A DNA stretch of 64,000 nucleotides, from positions 452,555 to 516,554 of the forward strand of contig NZ_LMSP01000012.1 in NCBI RefSeq assembly GCF_001429545.1, given 5' to 3'. Positions 7,372-16,647 of the stretch are shown here, one piece after another. The notes below the pieces were generated by a model. It saw only the letters and a list, made by a program, of their open reading frames with translations, was not told the origin of the DNA and did not search any database. Position 1 is the first letter of the stretch. Every line of letters begins with the position of its first letter. A program made the position numbers and the translations under genes. The stretch comes from Paenibacillus sp. Soil787. Lineage in GTDB: Bacteria > Bacillota > Bacilli > Paenibacillales > NBRC-103111.

Positions 7372-9408
7372 CTATGTATAAACACCTTCATCATTGATAC
7401 CTGGCAAAATTAGCTTCATTTCCTTCCAATCCTCACTCGCTAATGAAATCTCCTGATATTCCTCCAGTCCTTCTAATATCCAGCCCGATCGTTCCTCACG
7501 TAGAATTCGGGGAATAATGAAGCGATTCCGTCCTTCTTTACGAAGCTGCAAAACGCTTTTCCATTCGATAGCTTTACGGATCATTTCTTTGCGCGTTGAG
7601 CCGTGATACTCACGAAATTCCTTAATCCAGCTTACAGGAATATCCTGCATATCTGGATACAACTCGTCTCGCTCCGGCAAGTGGGTATCCATTTCATAGA
7701 GCTGGATGGTATCCCGTGAATAACAAAGGCCACCTGTCTGATTTTCGGACGAAATCAAGGTATTGGCAACCGCTGCATTCTCGTCTTTTCGGCTGCTTCT
7801 TGGATGGAAACCCATATTCTCTAAACACTTCGTAAGGACAGTAAGATGTTCACGCAAAACAATAAAATCTGAGCCGCCAATGCGTTCCCCAAGAAGTGGC
7901 AGGCATTTCTCATTTCTAAGCAAGGCCTCTGCAATATCCTCGGAACGACAGCGAAGCAGTGTTATTTCTTCGATATATAGCTTACCGGCTTGCTCCCCCC
8001 ATTGCTGCAAAGTAATCGTTATATGCGCGGGCACTTCGTAAAGAGCATTCTCGTGCAGATACCGAATCATCTCTTCGCTGCTCATCCCATTTTCCCAAGC
8101 ACGGTAGAAGCTTTCTTTGGTTATACGATAGGTACGAACAAGATCTGTCGTTTGGAGATCAGCGAAAGCCGTGATATCCCATTCTGTGCGAAGCGATACA
8201 TCAGGGGGGAGTAAAATTTCGAAATCAGGCTGCACATAAAGCGAGGGACGCACCTCAACATGCGTTTCTGACAATCTGAGCTCATTATCCTCATGATGTG
8301 ATGCCTCTTGTATCGGTGTGATTAACCATCGAAACCATAGATGATCTTCCTTATCGGCACCCAACTCTATGAAACGGAAAACAGATAAAGGCGTTATCCA
8401 TGCGGTCATGATGGCCTTGCGAAGTGAGGATTCATCCGACACCTGCCCCCCTAGGGAACAGCAAGAACGAATTCCTTTAGCAATAGTGTCCACCTCATAC
8501 CACTGCCCGATATCTCCCCTCTCCATCAATGATATGCCATGTTCAAGCCAAACAGGTGCCGGAACCAACAATTGACGCCAAATCTGGTATAATTGCCCCT
8601 GCTGCCTGTCGTAGGAGTCCTGAAGCCATCTTAAACAAGCATGCTGATTGAAGAGGTAACGGTCACCTTGGCTGTGAATGGAGAGGAAACCCATGCGAAT
8701 AGCCATTTCAATCATTAGCGCGGCAGGCTCGTCATAAACGTCTCTAAATGCGTAACTAATCCCAGCAGAGCGTAATATGTCATTAGGCAAGGCTAGATGT
8801 TCCGTTAGCTTCTGCAGCTGCTTTTTATGTAAAGTCCCTTTGTTCGTGAGAGGTAGATAAGATTGTTGGTTACAAGCCTCCAGAAAATGAAACAGCTGCT
8901 GTGCCAAGCCTCTAGGATGTAATGGCGCTGCCGCATCTGATGTGTTTAATTGCCCTGAACTTTCGCCTTCCCACAACTCAAGAGCCAAATCCTCTTTACC
9001 TGTTTGAAGCTGATCTGAAGGAAATAACAACAACTGCCACGCTGCGAAAGCATCCTCAGGCAGGATAAAAAGCTGCTCCCCCCACGCTTTGCGGAAAGCG
9101 ACAATTACGCCTGCTCTTCTAAGTCCTACAAGGCCTAGAGCGATTTGCGCACCCGCCATACGAAGAGCTGCTTGCTTTTCCAACGCGTCTCTTGTAAACG
9201 GTTCACAGCCAAATGCGGATATGATGAGTCGCAGCGTATGCTTTTCATCCAATGACAAATGCCGGTTCAATTCAGCAAGGTACTTCCGATCAGTCAATAA
9301 ATCAGGGAATGCCACGCCTTGTTCCAGCAAAGAAGAGCACCATTTTTGTTCCATAATGAGCTTTCTTAGTTCTCGGGGCATTTTCCTATCGATATGTTCA
9401 AATCTCAT
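7372..9408 (-). CDS. XPB-associated protein with helicase N-terminal-like domain
   Basis: A 678-residue protein with no Walker motifs, directly downstream of an XPB-type helicase and overlapping it by 11 bases. Residues 387-480 are visibly homologous to residues 8-110 of the helicase: both have a Q-D-x-x-I-L start, YRIT near the middle, then G-M-x-x-E-E-M and an NA-x-x-x-VP block. The remaining 380 N-terminal residues look like a string of small helical or winged-helix modules. The C terminus (VSWIKEFREYHGSTRKEMIRKA) resembles a WYL-like or helicase-associated tail. It probably acts with the helicase; no enzymatic motif of its own is visible. GGAGCAAAGG precedes ATG 9408. Confidence 0.75.
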   Translation of the reverse strand: MRFEHIDRKMPRELRKLIMEQKWCSSLLEQGVAFPDLLTDRKYLAELNRHLSLDEKHTLRLIISAFGCEPFTRDALEKQAALRMAGAQIALGLVGLRRAGVIVAFRKAWGEQLFILPEDAFAAWQLLLFPSDQLQTGKEDLALELWEGESSGQLNTSDAAAPLHPRGLAQQLFHFLEACNQQSYLPLTNKGTLHKKQLQKLTEHLALPNDILRSAGISYAFRDVYDEPAALMIEMAIRMGFLSIHSQGDRYLFNQHACLRWLQDSYDRQQGQLYQIWRQLLVPAPVWLEHGISLMERGDIGQWYEVDTIAKGIRSCCSLGGQVSDESSLRKAIMTAWITPLSVFRFIELGADKEDHLWFRWLITPIQEASHHEDNELRLSETHVEVRPSLYVQPDFEILLPPDVSLRTEWDITAFADLQTTDLVRTYRITKESFYRAWENGMSSEEMIRYLHENALYEVPAHITITLQQWGEQAGKLYIEEITLLRCRSEDIAEALLRNEKCLPLLGERIGGSDFIVLREHLTVLTKCLENMGFHPRSSRKDENAAVANTLISSENQTGGLCYSRDTIQLYEMDTHLPERDELYPDMQDIPVSWIKEFREYHGSTRKEMIRKAIEWKSVLQLRKEGRNRFIIPRILREERSGWILEGLEEYQEISLASEDWKEMKLILPGINDEGVYT

Positions 9409-11107
9409 CCTTTGCTCCTTCTCGCCATTTCGCCGCTTGATTCCAACTCTTTATGCTATATTGATAGCCCTGTTCAACTAGAAACAACTGCCTTTTTATC
9501 GCAAAATCCTGCTCCTTCGTATCCTCGCTAATGAGTGAATAGAAGACAGCTGCGTTCGTACCGCTGCTCTTAGGGCGAAGGATGCGCCCAAGCCGCTGCG
9601 CTTCTTCTTGCCTCGAACCATAACTGCCCGACACCTGAATGGCTACGACGGCGTCGGGCAGGTCTACAGCAAAATTGGCAACCTTCGATACAATAAGGAG
9701 GGGCAGCTGACCCTTCTTGAATTGTTCGTATAGGTCCTCTCGAATTTCATGCGCCACTCCGCCGCTGATCATGGGCGCGCCGGTATGGGCAGCGATAAGC
9801 TCTAATTGACTAATATATTGGCCAATAATTAATGTCTGTTCATCAACATGAAGCCGCAATAAGTAGTCAATAACGTCTAGCTTAGCGGCATTTTCTCCAG
9901 CAATCCTGAACTGCTGCCTGGCACCCGAGGCTCCATAACGATCCCGATCCAAAGCCGATAGAGGCACTCGTACTTCCTTGCAGGCGACCTTGGCTATCCA
10001 GCCCTTGGACTCAAGCTCTTTCCAAGCCATATCATATTTCTTCGGCCCTACAAGCGAGAAAACATCCTCTTCACGGCCGTCTTCCCTAATTAAAGTAGCC
10101 GTTAATCCTAGTCTGCGAGTCGCTTGTATCTCTGCTGTGGCCCGAAAAACGGGGGCTGGCAAAAGATGTACCTCATCATATATGATCAAGCCCCAGTCTC
10201 TCTGACTAAACAGCCGCATATGCGAGAATTCGTCCTCTTTTTTTCCTCTATGCGTCAAAATCTGATAAGTCGCAATCGTAATAGGCCTTACTTCCTTCGT
10301 AGTGCCGTTATATTCCCCTACCTGATCTTCCGCTAAACCCGTTTTGCTCAAAATCTCACGCTTCCACTGCTTCACCGAAGTCACATTGGTTGTCAAAATT
10401 AATGTCGCACAATTGCACCTTGCCATCGCAGCAATGCCGACCACCGTCTTCCCTGCCCCACAAGGAAGCACTAACACACCGCTGCCGCCTTCTCCAACAC
10501 GGTTAAAGGCATCTACAGCATGCTTTTGGTAATCCCGCAATTGGAACGGCGCTTCCATCGTTTCTTCATTCCGAAGCTGTATCGGAAGATACTCACCGCG
10601 GCGATAAGCGGCTAAATCTTCAACAGGATACCCCAGCTTGATAAGTTCTTGCTTCAAGACCCCTCGTGAAATCGGAGAAATAGCAATAGCACGCTCTCCG
10701 CGGGTATCCTCTAGATAACTCTTCAACGAATCGTAAGCGCTAATTTCTTTTAACACGACCGTATCATCGCTAACTAAATAGAGCTCATTTCCGACATTCT
10801 CCATACGCAGAATGCCATACCGCTTCACATATTTACGTATGCTGCTTAGTACCCCGGTAGGGACACCAAATTTGGCATTTCGTTGTAAAAAGTCCGACAT
10901 TTCTTCTATTGGCATCCCAGCAGCTGAAGCATTCCATAGCGATAATGGCGTAATCCGATACGTATGGAGATGCTCCGGGCTTTTGATCAGATCCGCGAAA
11001 CGGGATATCGTCCCTCTTACAGCTTCAAATTCCGGGTGATTCGCTTCCACTAATATCGATAAATCACTCTGTACAATCAGAGGACGGGTAGGATCCATGG
11101 CAATCAT
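9398..11107 (-). CDS. XPB/Ssl2-type superfamily 2 DNA helicase
   Basis: A 569-residue DNA repair helicase of the XPB group. The N-terminal DNA-interaction domain is at residues 8-115. Then come the Q-motif region FQLRDYQKHAVDAF at 188-201, Walker A LPCGAGKTVVG at 214-224, Walker B DEVH at 311-314, motif III LGLTATLIREDGRE near 332, and motif VI AQRLGRILRPK near residue 500. Eukaryotic and archaeal XPB open DNA in repair and transcription; the bacterial role is little characterised. GGAGG lies six bases before ATG 11107. The stop overlaps the next gene, so the two are co-translated. It is likely involved in genome maintenance. Confidence 0.9.
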   Translation of the reverse strand: MIAMDPTRPLIVQSDLSILVEANHPEFEAVRGTISRFADLIKSPEHLHTYRITPLSLWNASAAGMPIEEMSDFLQRNAKFGVPTGVLSSIRKYVKRYGILRMENVGNELYLVSDDTVVLKEISAYDSLKSYLEDTRGERAIAISPISRGVLKQELIKLGYPVEDLAAYRRGEYLPIQLRNEETMEAPFQLRDYQKHAVDAFNRVGEGGSGVLVLPCGAGKTVVGIAAMARCNCATLILTTNVTSVKQWKREILSKTGLAEDQVGEYNGTTKEVRPITIATYQILTHRGKKEDEFSHMRLFSQRDWGLIIYDEVHLLPAPVFRATAEIQATRRLGLTATLIREDGREEDVFSLVGPKKYDMAWKELESKGWIAKVACKEVRVPLSALDRDRYGASGARQQFRIAGENAAKLDVIDYLLRLHVDEQTLIIGQYISQLELIAAHTGAPMISGGVAHEIREDLYEQFKKGQLPLLIVSKVANFAVDLPDAVVAIQVSGSYGSRQEEAQRLGRILRPKSSGTNAAVFYSLISEDTKEQDFAIKRQLFLVEQGYQYSIKSWNQAAKWREGAKDEI

Positions 11108-11258
11108 GTGCTGCCTCCTTTTTTCCTAGTATGAAAGGAAAGCACTTGATTTAAACATCCCCGCCATGCTAACGTCTAAAACATACTTAAGGAAATGCTT
11201 TCGATCTATGCTTTCTTACAAAGAAAGTTTCCTTACGAAAACTTAAAGGAGGTGCTTC

Positions 11259-11771
11259 ATGAGCAAATGGATGATCTCTCTTGCTATGCTGCTTAGTCTA
11301 GTTATCTTGATGACTGCTTGTGGGACTAAACCCGCGGCTGTAGCTGGCAGAGAGCGTGTAAAAGTAGAACGTATCGTGGACGGTGACACTCTTGAGGTCA
11401 CAATGAAGGGGAAGAAAGAGAAAGTTCGATTAATTGGTGTGGACACACCTGAGACGAAGAAACCTAATACACCGGTTATGTTTTATGGGAAAGAAGCTAG
11501 TGCTTATACGAAAAAGCGGTTGGAGAAGGAAACCGTCGAGCTTGAATTTGATGTAGATAAAAAGGATCAATATGATCGCTTGCTTGCTTACGTATGGATC
11601 GGTGAAGAACTTTTTAACCGTACCCTGGTTCAAGAGGGGTATGCGCGGATCGCTACATATCCTCCGAACGTCAAGTACGTGGATGCTTTTAAGATAGATC
11701 AAGAAACAGCCCGCAATAAAAAGAAAGGCTTATGGAAGGATTACGATAAAGCATTTGATACCAAAAAATAA
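11259..11771 (+). CDS. Secreted lipoprotein thermonuclease (SNase family)
   Basis: A 170-residue staphylococcal-nuclease-type enzyme anchored outside the cell. The signal peptide and lipobox are at the start (LVILMTAC, cysteine about residue 21). The nuclease domain has DGDTLEV, VRLIGVDTPET and YDRLLAYVW, which hold the calcium-binding aspartates, the catalytic glutamate and the arginines. It cleaves DNA or RNA for nutrients or defence. AGGAGG lies directly upstream of ATG 11259. It is monocistronic, divergent from the XPB genes, with no obvious tie to them because it is exported. Confidence 0.92.
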   Translation: MSKWMISLAMLLSLVILMTACGTKPAAVAGRERVKVERIVDGDTLEVTMKGKKEKVRLIGVDTPETKKPNTPVMFYGKEASAYTKKRLEKETVELEFDVDKKDQYDRLLAYVWIGEELFNRTLVQEGYARIATYPPNVKYVDAFKIDQETARNKKKGLWKDYDKAFDTKK

Positions 11772-11937
11772 CCAATAACTACCAAGGCAAGACCGTTACC
11801 GCTGAAACGCAAAATGGGCAGCTAGCGATATTACCGCTAGACTACCCGAATTTTAAGCTAAAACGTACAGCTGTATTATCATGCCAAAAGGCAATTATCG
11901 ATGCCAATGAAGGTTTTTATCCAGTTAATGTCTCGAT

Positions 11938-13011
11938 CTACTCCACACGGATTGCATTCGCCTGAGCAAGCAAACAAAGCTCTGCTGCTTTGAACGTATG
12001 CGCCTGTGTCATAGCATGCTCTGTACGATTCAGACAGTCCAAAATCAACTGACCGAAGAAAGGAAAGCCTACTTGTCCATGGAGACTGTAGTGCTTTTCT
12101 CCTTGCTGGTTGACCAGGTATAACTGATCTCCCTGCGGATCACGAGCGATGTCAATATATTTACGCAGCTCAATATAACCTTCTGTACCTAGAATAACTG
12201 TCCGTCCATCTCCCCAAGTACCTAGACCACTCGGTGTAAGCCAATCCACACGGAAATAGTTTGTCGCCCCGTTATCCCCGATTAGTGTTGCGTCACCGAA
12301 ATCCTCCAGCTCCGGATAATCCTTCGCATGGTAATTCGCCACTTTACTGCTTACAACAGTAGCATCCTTGCAGCCCGCATAATGCAGAAACTGTTCAATT
12401 TGATGACTGCCGATATCACAGAGAATGCCGCCATAATTTTCTTTCTTGAAAAACCAATCTGGGCGATTCGAATGACTCAATCGGTGCGGCCCTAAACCAA
12501 TGACCTGTACGACACGGCCAATTGCACCCTCTTCAATGAGCTGTCCCGCAAATACGGCGCTCTCCACATGAAGACGCTCACTGTAATACACTGCAAATTT
12601 GCGACCCGTCGCTTCAACCGTTACCTTGGCGGCAGCCAGTTGATCTAACGTTGTGAAAGGAGCTTTATCTGTAAAATAATCTTTGCCATTCTCCATTGCC
12701 CGGACACCTAATGCTCCTCGTTCCGAAGGTACGGCGGCTGAAGCGATTAGCTTGACTTCGGCATCGTCAAATATCTCTTGCTCAGACGCAGCTACCTTCA
12801 CATGAGGATACTTCTCCACGAAAGCCTTTACCTTAGCAGCGTCCTGGTCATAAACCCATTTGAGCTCTGCTCCTGCTTCTTGCAAGCCATTGCACATCCC
12901 ATAGATATGACCGTGATCCAAGGCAATCGCTGCAAAAACGAACTCCCCTTTTTGAACGACAATGTTCGGCTTCCCTTTTGGTGCGTAATTCATTCCATCG
13001 CTTTTCTGCAT
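11938..13011 (-). CDS. Gfo/Idh/MocA family oxidoreductase
   Basis: A 357-residue NAD(P)-dependent dehydrogenase. It starts with an unusual 27-residue leader before the Rossmann strand VFAAIALDHGHIYGM, in which the glycine-rich loop is replaced by DHGHIYG. The dehydrogenase domain contains DKAPFTT where classical members have EKP, then GGILCDIGSHQIEQFL as the catalytic-type helix. The substrate is unknown, probably a sugar or inositol derivative. GGAGG lies nine bases before ATG 13011. It follows the next gene upstream by 58 bp, so the two may act on the same pathway. Confidence 0.8.
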   Translation of the reverse strand: MQKSDGMNYAPKGKPNIVVQKGEFVFAAIALDHGHIYGMCNGLQEAGAELKWVYDQDAAKVKAFVEKYPHVKVAASEQEIFDDAEVKLIASAAVPSERGALGVRAMENGKDYFTDKAPFTTLDQLAAAKVTVEATGRKFAVYYSERLHVESAVFAGQLIEEGAIGRVVQVIGLGPHRLSHSNRPDWFFKKENYGGILCDIGSHQIEQFLHYAGCKDATVVSSKVANYHAKDYPELEDFGDATLIGDNGATNYFRVDWLTPSGLGTWGDGRTVILGTEGYIELRKYIDIARDPQGDQLYLVNQQGEKHYSLHGQVGFPFFGQLILDCLNRTEHAMTQAHTFKAAELCLLAQANAIRVE

Positions 13012-13069
13012 GTCCCAATTCCTCCACTATCTTACCCCATGTACGCATTTGCGCGGGGTGTTCATGTTT

Positions 13070-14218
13070 TTAAACTACAAGTGTTTTAAAACCAGCCTCT
13101 TTATTGACAGTGGAATTTTTTATCTTATCTTGCAAATGCTGCTCGAATAATTCTTCGTCAATCGGCAGGTCTACCCAATTGTCTGTCCACGTCGACAACA
13201 GCATGGCATTGGATAGCATCAGACCTTTGATTCCTTCTTCTCCTGGCGCGACGAGTGGAGTGCCATGTAGAATGGCATCCACCCAGTTTTGCGTGATGCC
13301 TTTGTGGCCTGTTTCTTGCCCTTCAATTGGAATCTCGCACTTCCAGCACTCCGGTTGGCCGAATCCACCCTTATAGGTTTCATTAAACTCTCTCTCGGAT
13401 ACGCGTAAACGCCAGAAAGTTAGCTTGCCATCTTCGATCACAATTTTACCGCGGTCACCGGACAATTCGAACCGGTTCGTACCCGGTGCTTCGCCCGTTG
13501 TTGTAACGAATAGGCCCGTAGCACCATTCTCATACTCTACGAATGCGGTTACATCGTCCTCAACTTCGATATTGCGATGCTTGCCGAAATAACAAAATGC
13601 ACGAACTCGTTTAGGCATCATATCGATCGTCCACTGCCACAAGTCAAGCTGATGCGGGTCCTGGTTAATGAGTACACCGCCGCCTTCGCCCGCCCATGTT
13701 GCACGCCAGCCGCCTGAATCGTAGTAGCTCTGGGATCTATACCAATTCGTAATAATCCAGTTCGTTCTGCGAATTTCACCAAGCTCGCCAGATGAAACCA
13801 GGTCCTTCAACTTTTTATATAATGGATTTGTACGTTGATTGTACATCATACTGAATACTTTACCTGAAGCTTGCGCAGCTTCGTTCATTTGACGAACTTG
13901 TTTGGTGTAAACACCTGCAGGTTTCTCACACAACACATGGAGTCCGGCTTCAAATGCACGGGCAGCTACTTCCGGGTGATCATAATGTGGAGTCGCAATC
14001 AATACACCGTCAACTGTCCCTGAAGTAAGGAATGTATCGAGATTGTCGAATAATTGGACGCCTTCACCTAGGTTTTCTTTCGCCCATTCCAAGCGGTCAG
14101 CTCTGAACTCACATACAGCCGTTAGCTGAGCACCCTTCACTTCATTGTTCACCAAATATTTGGCATGTCCGGTTCCCATATTGCCCAGACCAATAATACC
14201 AATCCTTACTTTCTCCAT
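13070..14218 (-). CDS. Gfo/Idh/MocA family oxidoreductase
   Basis: A 382-residue NAD(P)-dependent dehydrogenase of the inositol 2-dehydrogenase/glucose-fructose oxidoreductase family. The nucleotide-binding motif GIIGLGNMGTGHAK is at residues 7-20. The catalytic lysine motif CEKPAG is near residue 97, and GGGVLINQDPHQLDLWQW lies near 178-195. It is a typical member, unlike its downstream neighbour, with which it probably forms a two-gene unit. No transporter or regulator sits beside it, so the sugar cannot be named. AAGGTG precedes ATG 14218. Confidence 0.87.
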   Translation of the reverse strand: MEKVRIGIIGLGNMGTGHAKYLVNNEVKGAQLTAVCEFRADRLEWAKENLGEGVQLFDNLDTFLTSGTVDGVLIATPHYDHPEVAARAFEAGLHVLCEKPAGVYTKQVRQMNEAAQASGKVFSMMYNQRTNPLYKKLKDLVSSGELGEIRRTNWIITNWYRSQSYYDSGGWRATWAGEGGGVLINQDPHQLDLWQWTIDMMPKRVRAFCYFGKHRNIEVEDDVTAFVEYENGATGLFVTTTGEAPGTNRFELSGDRGKIVIEDGKLTFWRLRVSEREFNETYKGGFGQPECWKCEIPIEGQETGHKGITQNWVDAILHGTPLVAPGEEGIKGLMLSNAMLLSTWTDNWVDLPIDEELFEQHLQDKIKNSTVNKEAGFKTLVV

Positions 14219-14352
14219 ATGGTTATCACCTTTTTCTTGTAAGTTTCATAATTATTGAACACGTTATCAATGTAGCATATTTAGAAGACCGCATCTTGTC
14301 GCAGATTGACCTCCTTATTGCGAACTTTGACAGTTACGAGATATGTACTAAT

Positions 14353-14377
14353 GAAAAAAAGACCAGTTTCCTGGTCC
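14353..14377 (-). terminator. Terminator of the CBS-domain gene
   Basis: A GACCAG/CTGGTC stem with a GAAA tetraloop, followed by seven T residues on the minus strand, 31 bases beyond the stop. Confidence 0.85.
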
Positions 14378-14407
14378 ATTCTTTCCCTATATTATGCGTG
14401 GATCATC

Positions 14408-14848
14408 TTATCTGCTGCCGACTAGTGTTTTGTCTGATGAGATTTTGCTAAGCGCTTCACCTGCTTCATCCTCAAAGCTGCCGCGAACCGCTAGGTCACC
14501 GATGGCTACGATTCCGACAAGCTCGCCGTTCTCCACGACTGGTAAACGTCGAATTTGATCCTTAGCCATTATTTTGGCGGCTTCATCAACAGATGTATCC
14601 GGGGTTATTGTGGCGATATCCTTCGTAATTACCTTATCGACAGCAGTAGAACCAGAATGCTTTTCTGCGTAACCGCGAATAACAAGGTCACGGTCTGTTA
14701 CAACACCAATGAGCTTCTTACCCTCAACCACGGCAACGAATCCAATATCGTGATTCTTCATTTTCAAAGCAATCTCATAAATATTATCCTGCAGAGTAAC
14801 GGTCACGCAATCTTTACTCATGATATCCCTTACTGTTTTACCTGCCAT
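14408..14848 (-). CDS. CBS-domain pair protein
   Basis: A 146-residue protein that consists of two CBS motifs (roughly residues 7-65 and 72-130) forming one Bateman module. The adenosyl-binding patterns VVTDRDLVIRG and VAIGDLAVRG are present. Such stand-alone pairs sense ATP, AMP or related nucleotides, and several Bacillus members (YhcV, YlbB type) are stress-inducible. No catalytic domain is fused, so the target is unknown. GAGGAGG precedes ATG 14848. It has its own terminator and appears monocistronic. Confidence 0.88.
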   Translation of the reverse strand: MAGKTVRDIMSKDCVTVTLQDNIYEIALKMKNHDIGFVAVVEGKKLIGVVTDRDLVIRGYAEKHSGSTAVDKVITKDIATITPDTSVDEAAKIMAKDQIRRLPVVENGELVGIVAIGDLAVRGSFEDEAGEALSKISSDKTLVGSR

Positions 14849-14911
14849 GTCCCATAATCCCTCCTCGGAGTTAACTTACCTCTATAGCATTCTCCAAAGG
14901 AAGGACGGCAT

Positions 14912-16081
14912 TCATGCCATATAATCCAAAGCCATTCCTAACAATAAATTAGCCGCATTCAGCATGGATTTCTCGTCAATATCGAATTTCGGATGATGAT
15001 GCGGATGTATAATGCCAGCCTCAACATTACCTGCACCTACGAACATAAAACAGCCTGGTCGGCGGTTCAAATAATAGGAAAAGTCCTCTCCGGCCATAAT
15101 AAGTGGGGACTCGTGCACGGCTTCTGCCCCAAACAATTCGGTACTGACTTTGAAGAAACGCTCAGCTTCTTTCCCGTCATTAACAACCGTAGGGTAACCT
15201 AATTTATAGTTTATCTTATAGGAAGCCTGATACATCTCACAAGTGGCATGTACAATCCGTTCTAGGCGCTCCTTCACATCTTGTCTAAGTTCTGCATTGA
15301 AAGTGCGCACAGTGCCATTCAACACACTTGTTTCGGCTATAACATTGAAGCTAGAACCTCCGTGGAAGGATCCAACGCTAACCACACATGGTTCTATCGG
15401 ATCTATTTGTCGGCTCACGATCGATTGAAGATTAACAACTAATTGTGAAGCTACATAAATACTGTCAATGGTTTGATGAGGTAACCCCCCATGTCCACCT
15501 TTTCCTTGAATTTGAATGGTGAATTCGTCGGGTGCCGCCATTAAGGGACCTGCTTTGGAATAAACATGGCCAACAGGAAATGGTGTCCATAAATGAACGC
15601 CAAACACGGCATCAACACCTTCAAGAGCGCCATCTTGGATCATGGAATCAGCGCCACCAGGCGTAATTTCTTCAGCATGCTGGAACAGGAAAACCAGATT
15701 CCCTTTCAGTTGAGAACGATGCTGACTCGCCACTTTGGCAATACCAAGCAGTGTCGAGGTGTGTGCATCATGTCCACAAGCATGCATAACTCCCTTCGTG
15801 AGCGAAGAGTACGCACAATTCTTTTCATCTTGAATAGGCAGTGCATCCATGTCTGCTCGAAGCGCAACTGTAGGACCTTCGCTGCTGCCGCGGAGCAATC
15901 CGACAATCCCATTGCCTCCTACATTTTTGCGCACTTCTATATCCCAACTTTGTAAATGATTCGCCACAAATTCAGCGGTGCGATATTCATGGAAAGAGAG
16001 TTCCGGGTTTTGATGTAAGTAGCGCCTCCAGGCAACCATTTCTTCATAATTCGCTTGTAAGCTAGCTTGAAAATCGTTCAT
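14912..16081 (-). CDS. M20 family amidohydrolase
   Basis: A 389-residue metallo-amidohydrolase of the hippurate/N-acyl-L-amino-acid type, which removes an acyl group from amino-acid conjugates. Metal ligands are seen in HACGHDAHT near residue 96, HAEE near 131, and HHHPKFDIDE near the C terminus. The dimerisation domain has GKGGHGGLPHQTIDSI. I chose ATG 16081 because GGAGGATTTTCCTT is just upstream; the 14-residue extension to 16123 has no ribosome site. IAA-amino acid, N-acetyl-amino acid and N-acetyldiaminopimelate substrates all remain possible. It is monocistronic and convergent with nothing close. Confidence 0.88.
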   Translation of the reverse strand: MNDFQASLQANYEEMVAWRRYLHQNPELSFHEYRTAEFVANHLQSWDIEVRKNVGGNGIVGLLRGSSEGPTVALRADMDALPIQDEKNCAYSSLTKGVMHACGHDAHTSTLLGIAKVASQHRSQLKGNLVFLFQHAEEITPGGADSMIQDGALEGVDAVFGVHLWTPFPVGHVYSKAGPLMAAPDEFTIQIQGKGGHGGLPHQTIDSIYVASQLVVNLQSIVSRQIDPIEPCVVSVGSFHGGSSFNVIAETSVLNGTVRTFNAELRQDVKERLERIVHATCEMYQASYKINYKLGYPTVVNDGKEAERFFKVSTELFGAEAVHESPLIMAGEDFSYYLNRRPGCFMFVGAGNVEAGIIHPHHHPKFDIDEKSMLNAANLLLGMALDYMA

Positions 16082-16286
16082 AAGGAAAATCCTCCGCCCA
16101 TCCTTGTTTCTTAACTTTTTCACGCTTGCTGTGTCATTGAACCTATTCTACCAAATAAATGGTCATGTTTCATCTGTAAAGTGCCATCAAATATTAGAAA
16201 ATTGACGTTGCTATCGACTTGCAGAACCTTGGGAAACATACTATCATGAATAAAGAATGCATACGTACAATATGGAGGCGTTAAAA

Positions 16287-16634
16287 GTGATTATTGAAGC
16301 AACTGGCCTAAAAGGCTTAAAAAGTGATTTGGCTCACCTGGATGAAGTAACGACTAAACTTGGTTTTGTGCGTTGGCAGTGGGAATACACGCGTGCTACT
16401 TATGATTTTAAAATGGAAGATAACGCAAGTAAGTCCGTCTATTTCTTACGTGTAAATGCTCGCGTAGAAACCGGTAAACTAGAATCTCCTTATGCAATCT
16501 TATTCTTAGAAGATGCTTACATAGGTAAAGAAACGTTCCCGCATGGCTTGGATTACAATTCCCCTATCCCTGAGTCCGTTCTTAAGATCTCCAAACAAAA
16601 ATTAGATCAGCTGCAGCAATTATTAGCAGACTAG
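16287..16634 (+). CDS. YugN-like family protein
   Basis: A 115-residue cytoplasmic protein of the YugN-like family, function unknown. Recognisable stretches are GFVRWQWEYTRATYDFK and YFLRVNARVETG. I place the start at GTG 16287, eight bases after GGAGG; the ATG at 16257 lies before that Shine-Dalgarno sequence. It ends 13 bp before ftsW, and the two are probably co-transcribed, although no functional connection with division is established. Confidence 0.8.
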   Translation: MIIEATGLKGLKSDLAHLDEVTTKLGFVRWQWEYTRATYDFKMEDNASKSVYFLRVNARVETGKLESPYAILFLEDAYIGKETFPHGLDYNSPIPESVLKISKQKLDQLQQLLAD

Positions 16635-16647
16635 GCGAGGTAACAGC

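Noticed and set aside
11259-11771. Nuclease as the partner of the XPB helicase, as Bax1 is in archaea
   Set aside because: It has a signal peptide with lipobox, is on the opposite strand, and belongs to the extracellular SNase family, so it does not meet the helicase.
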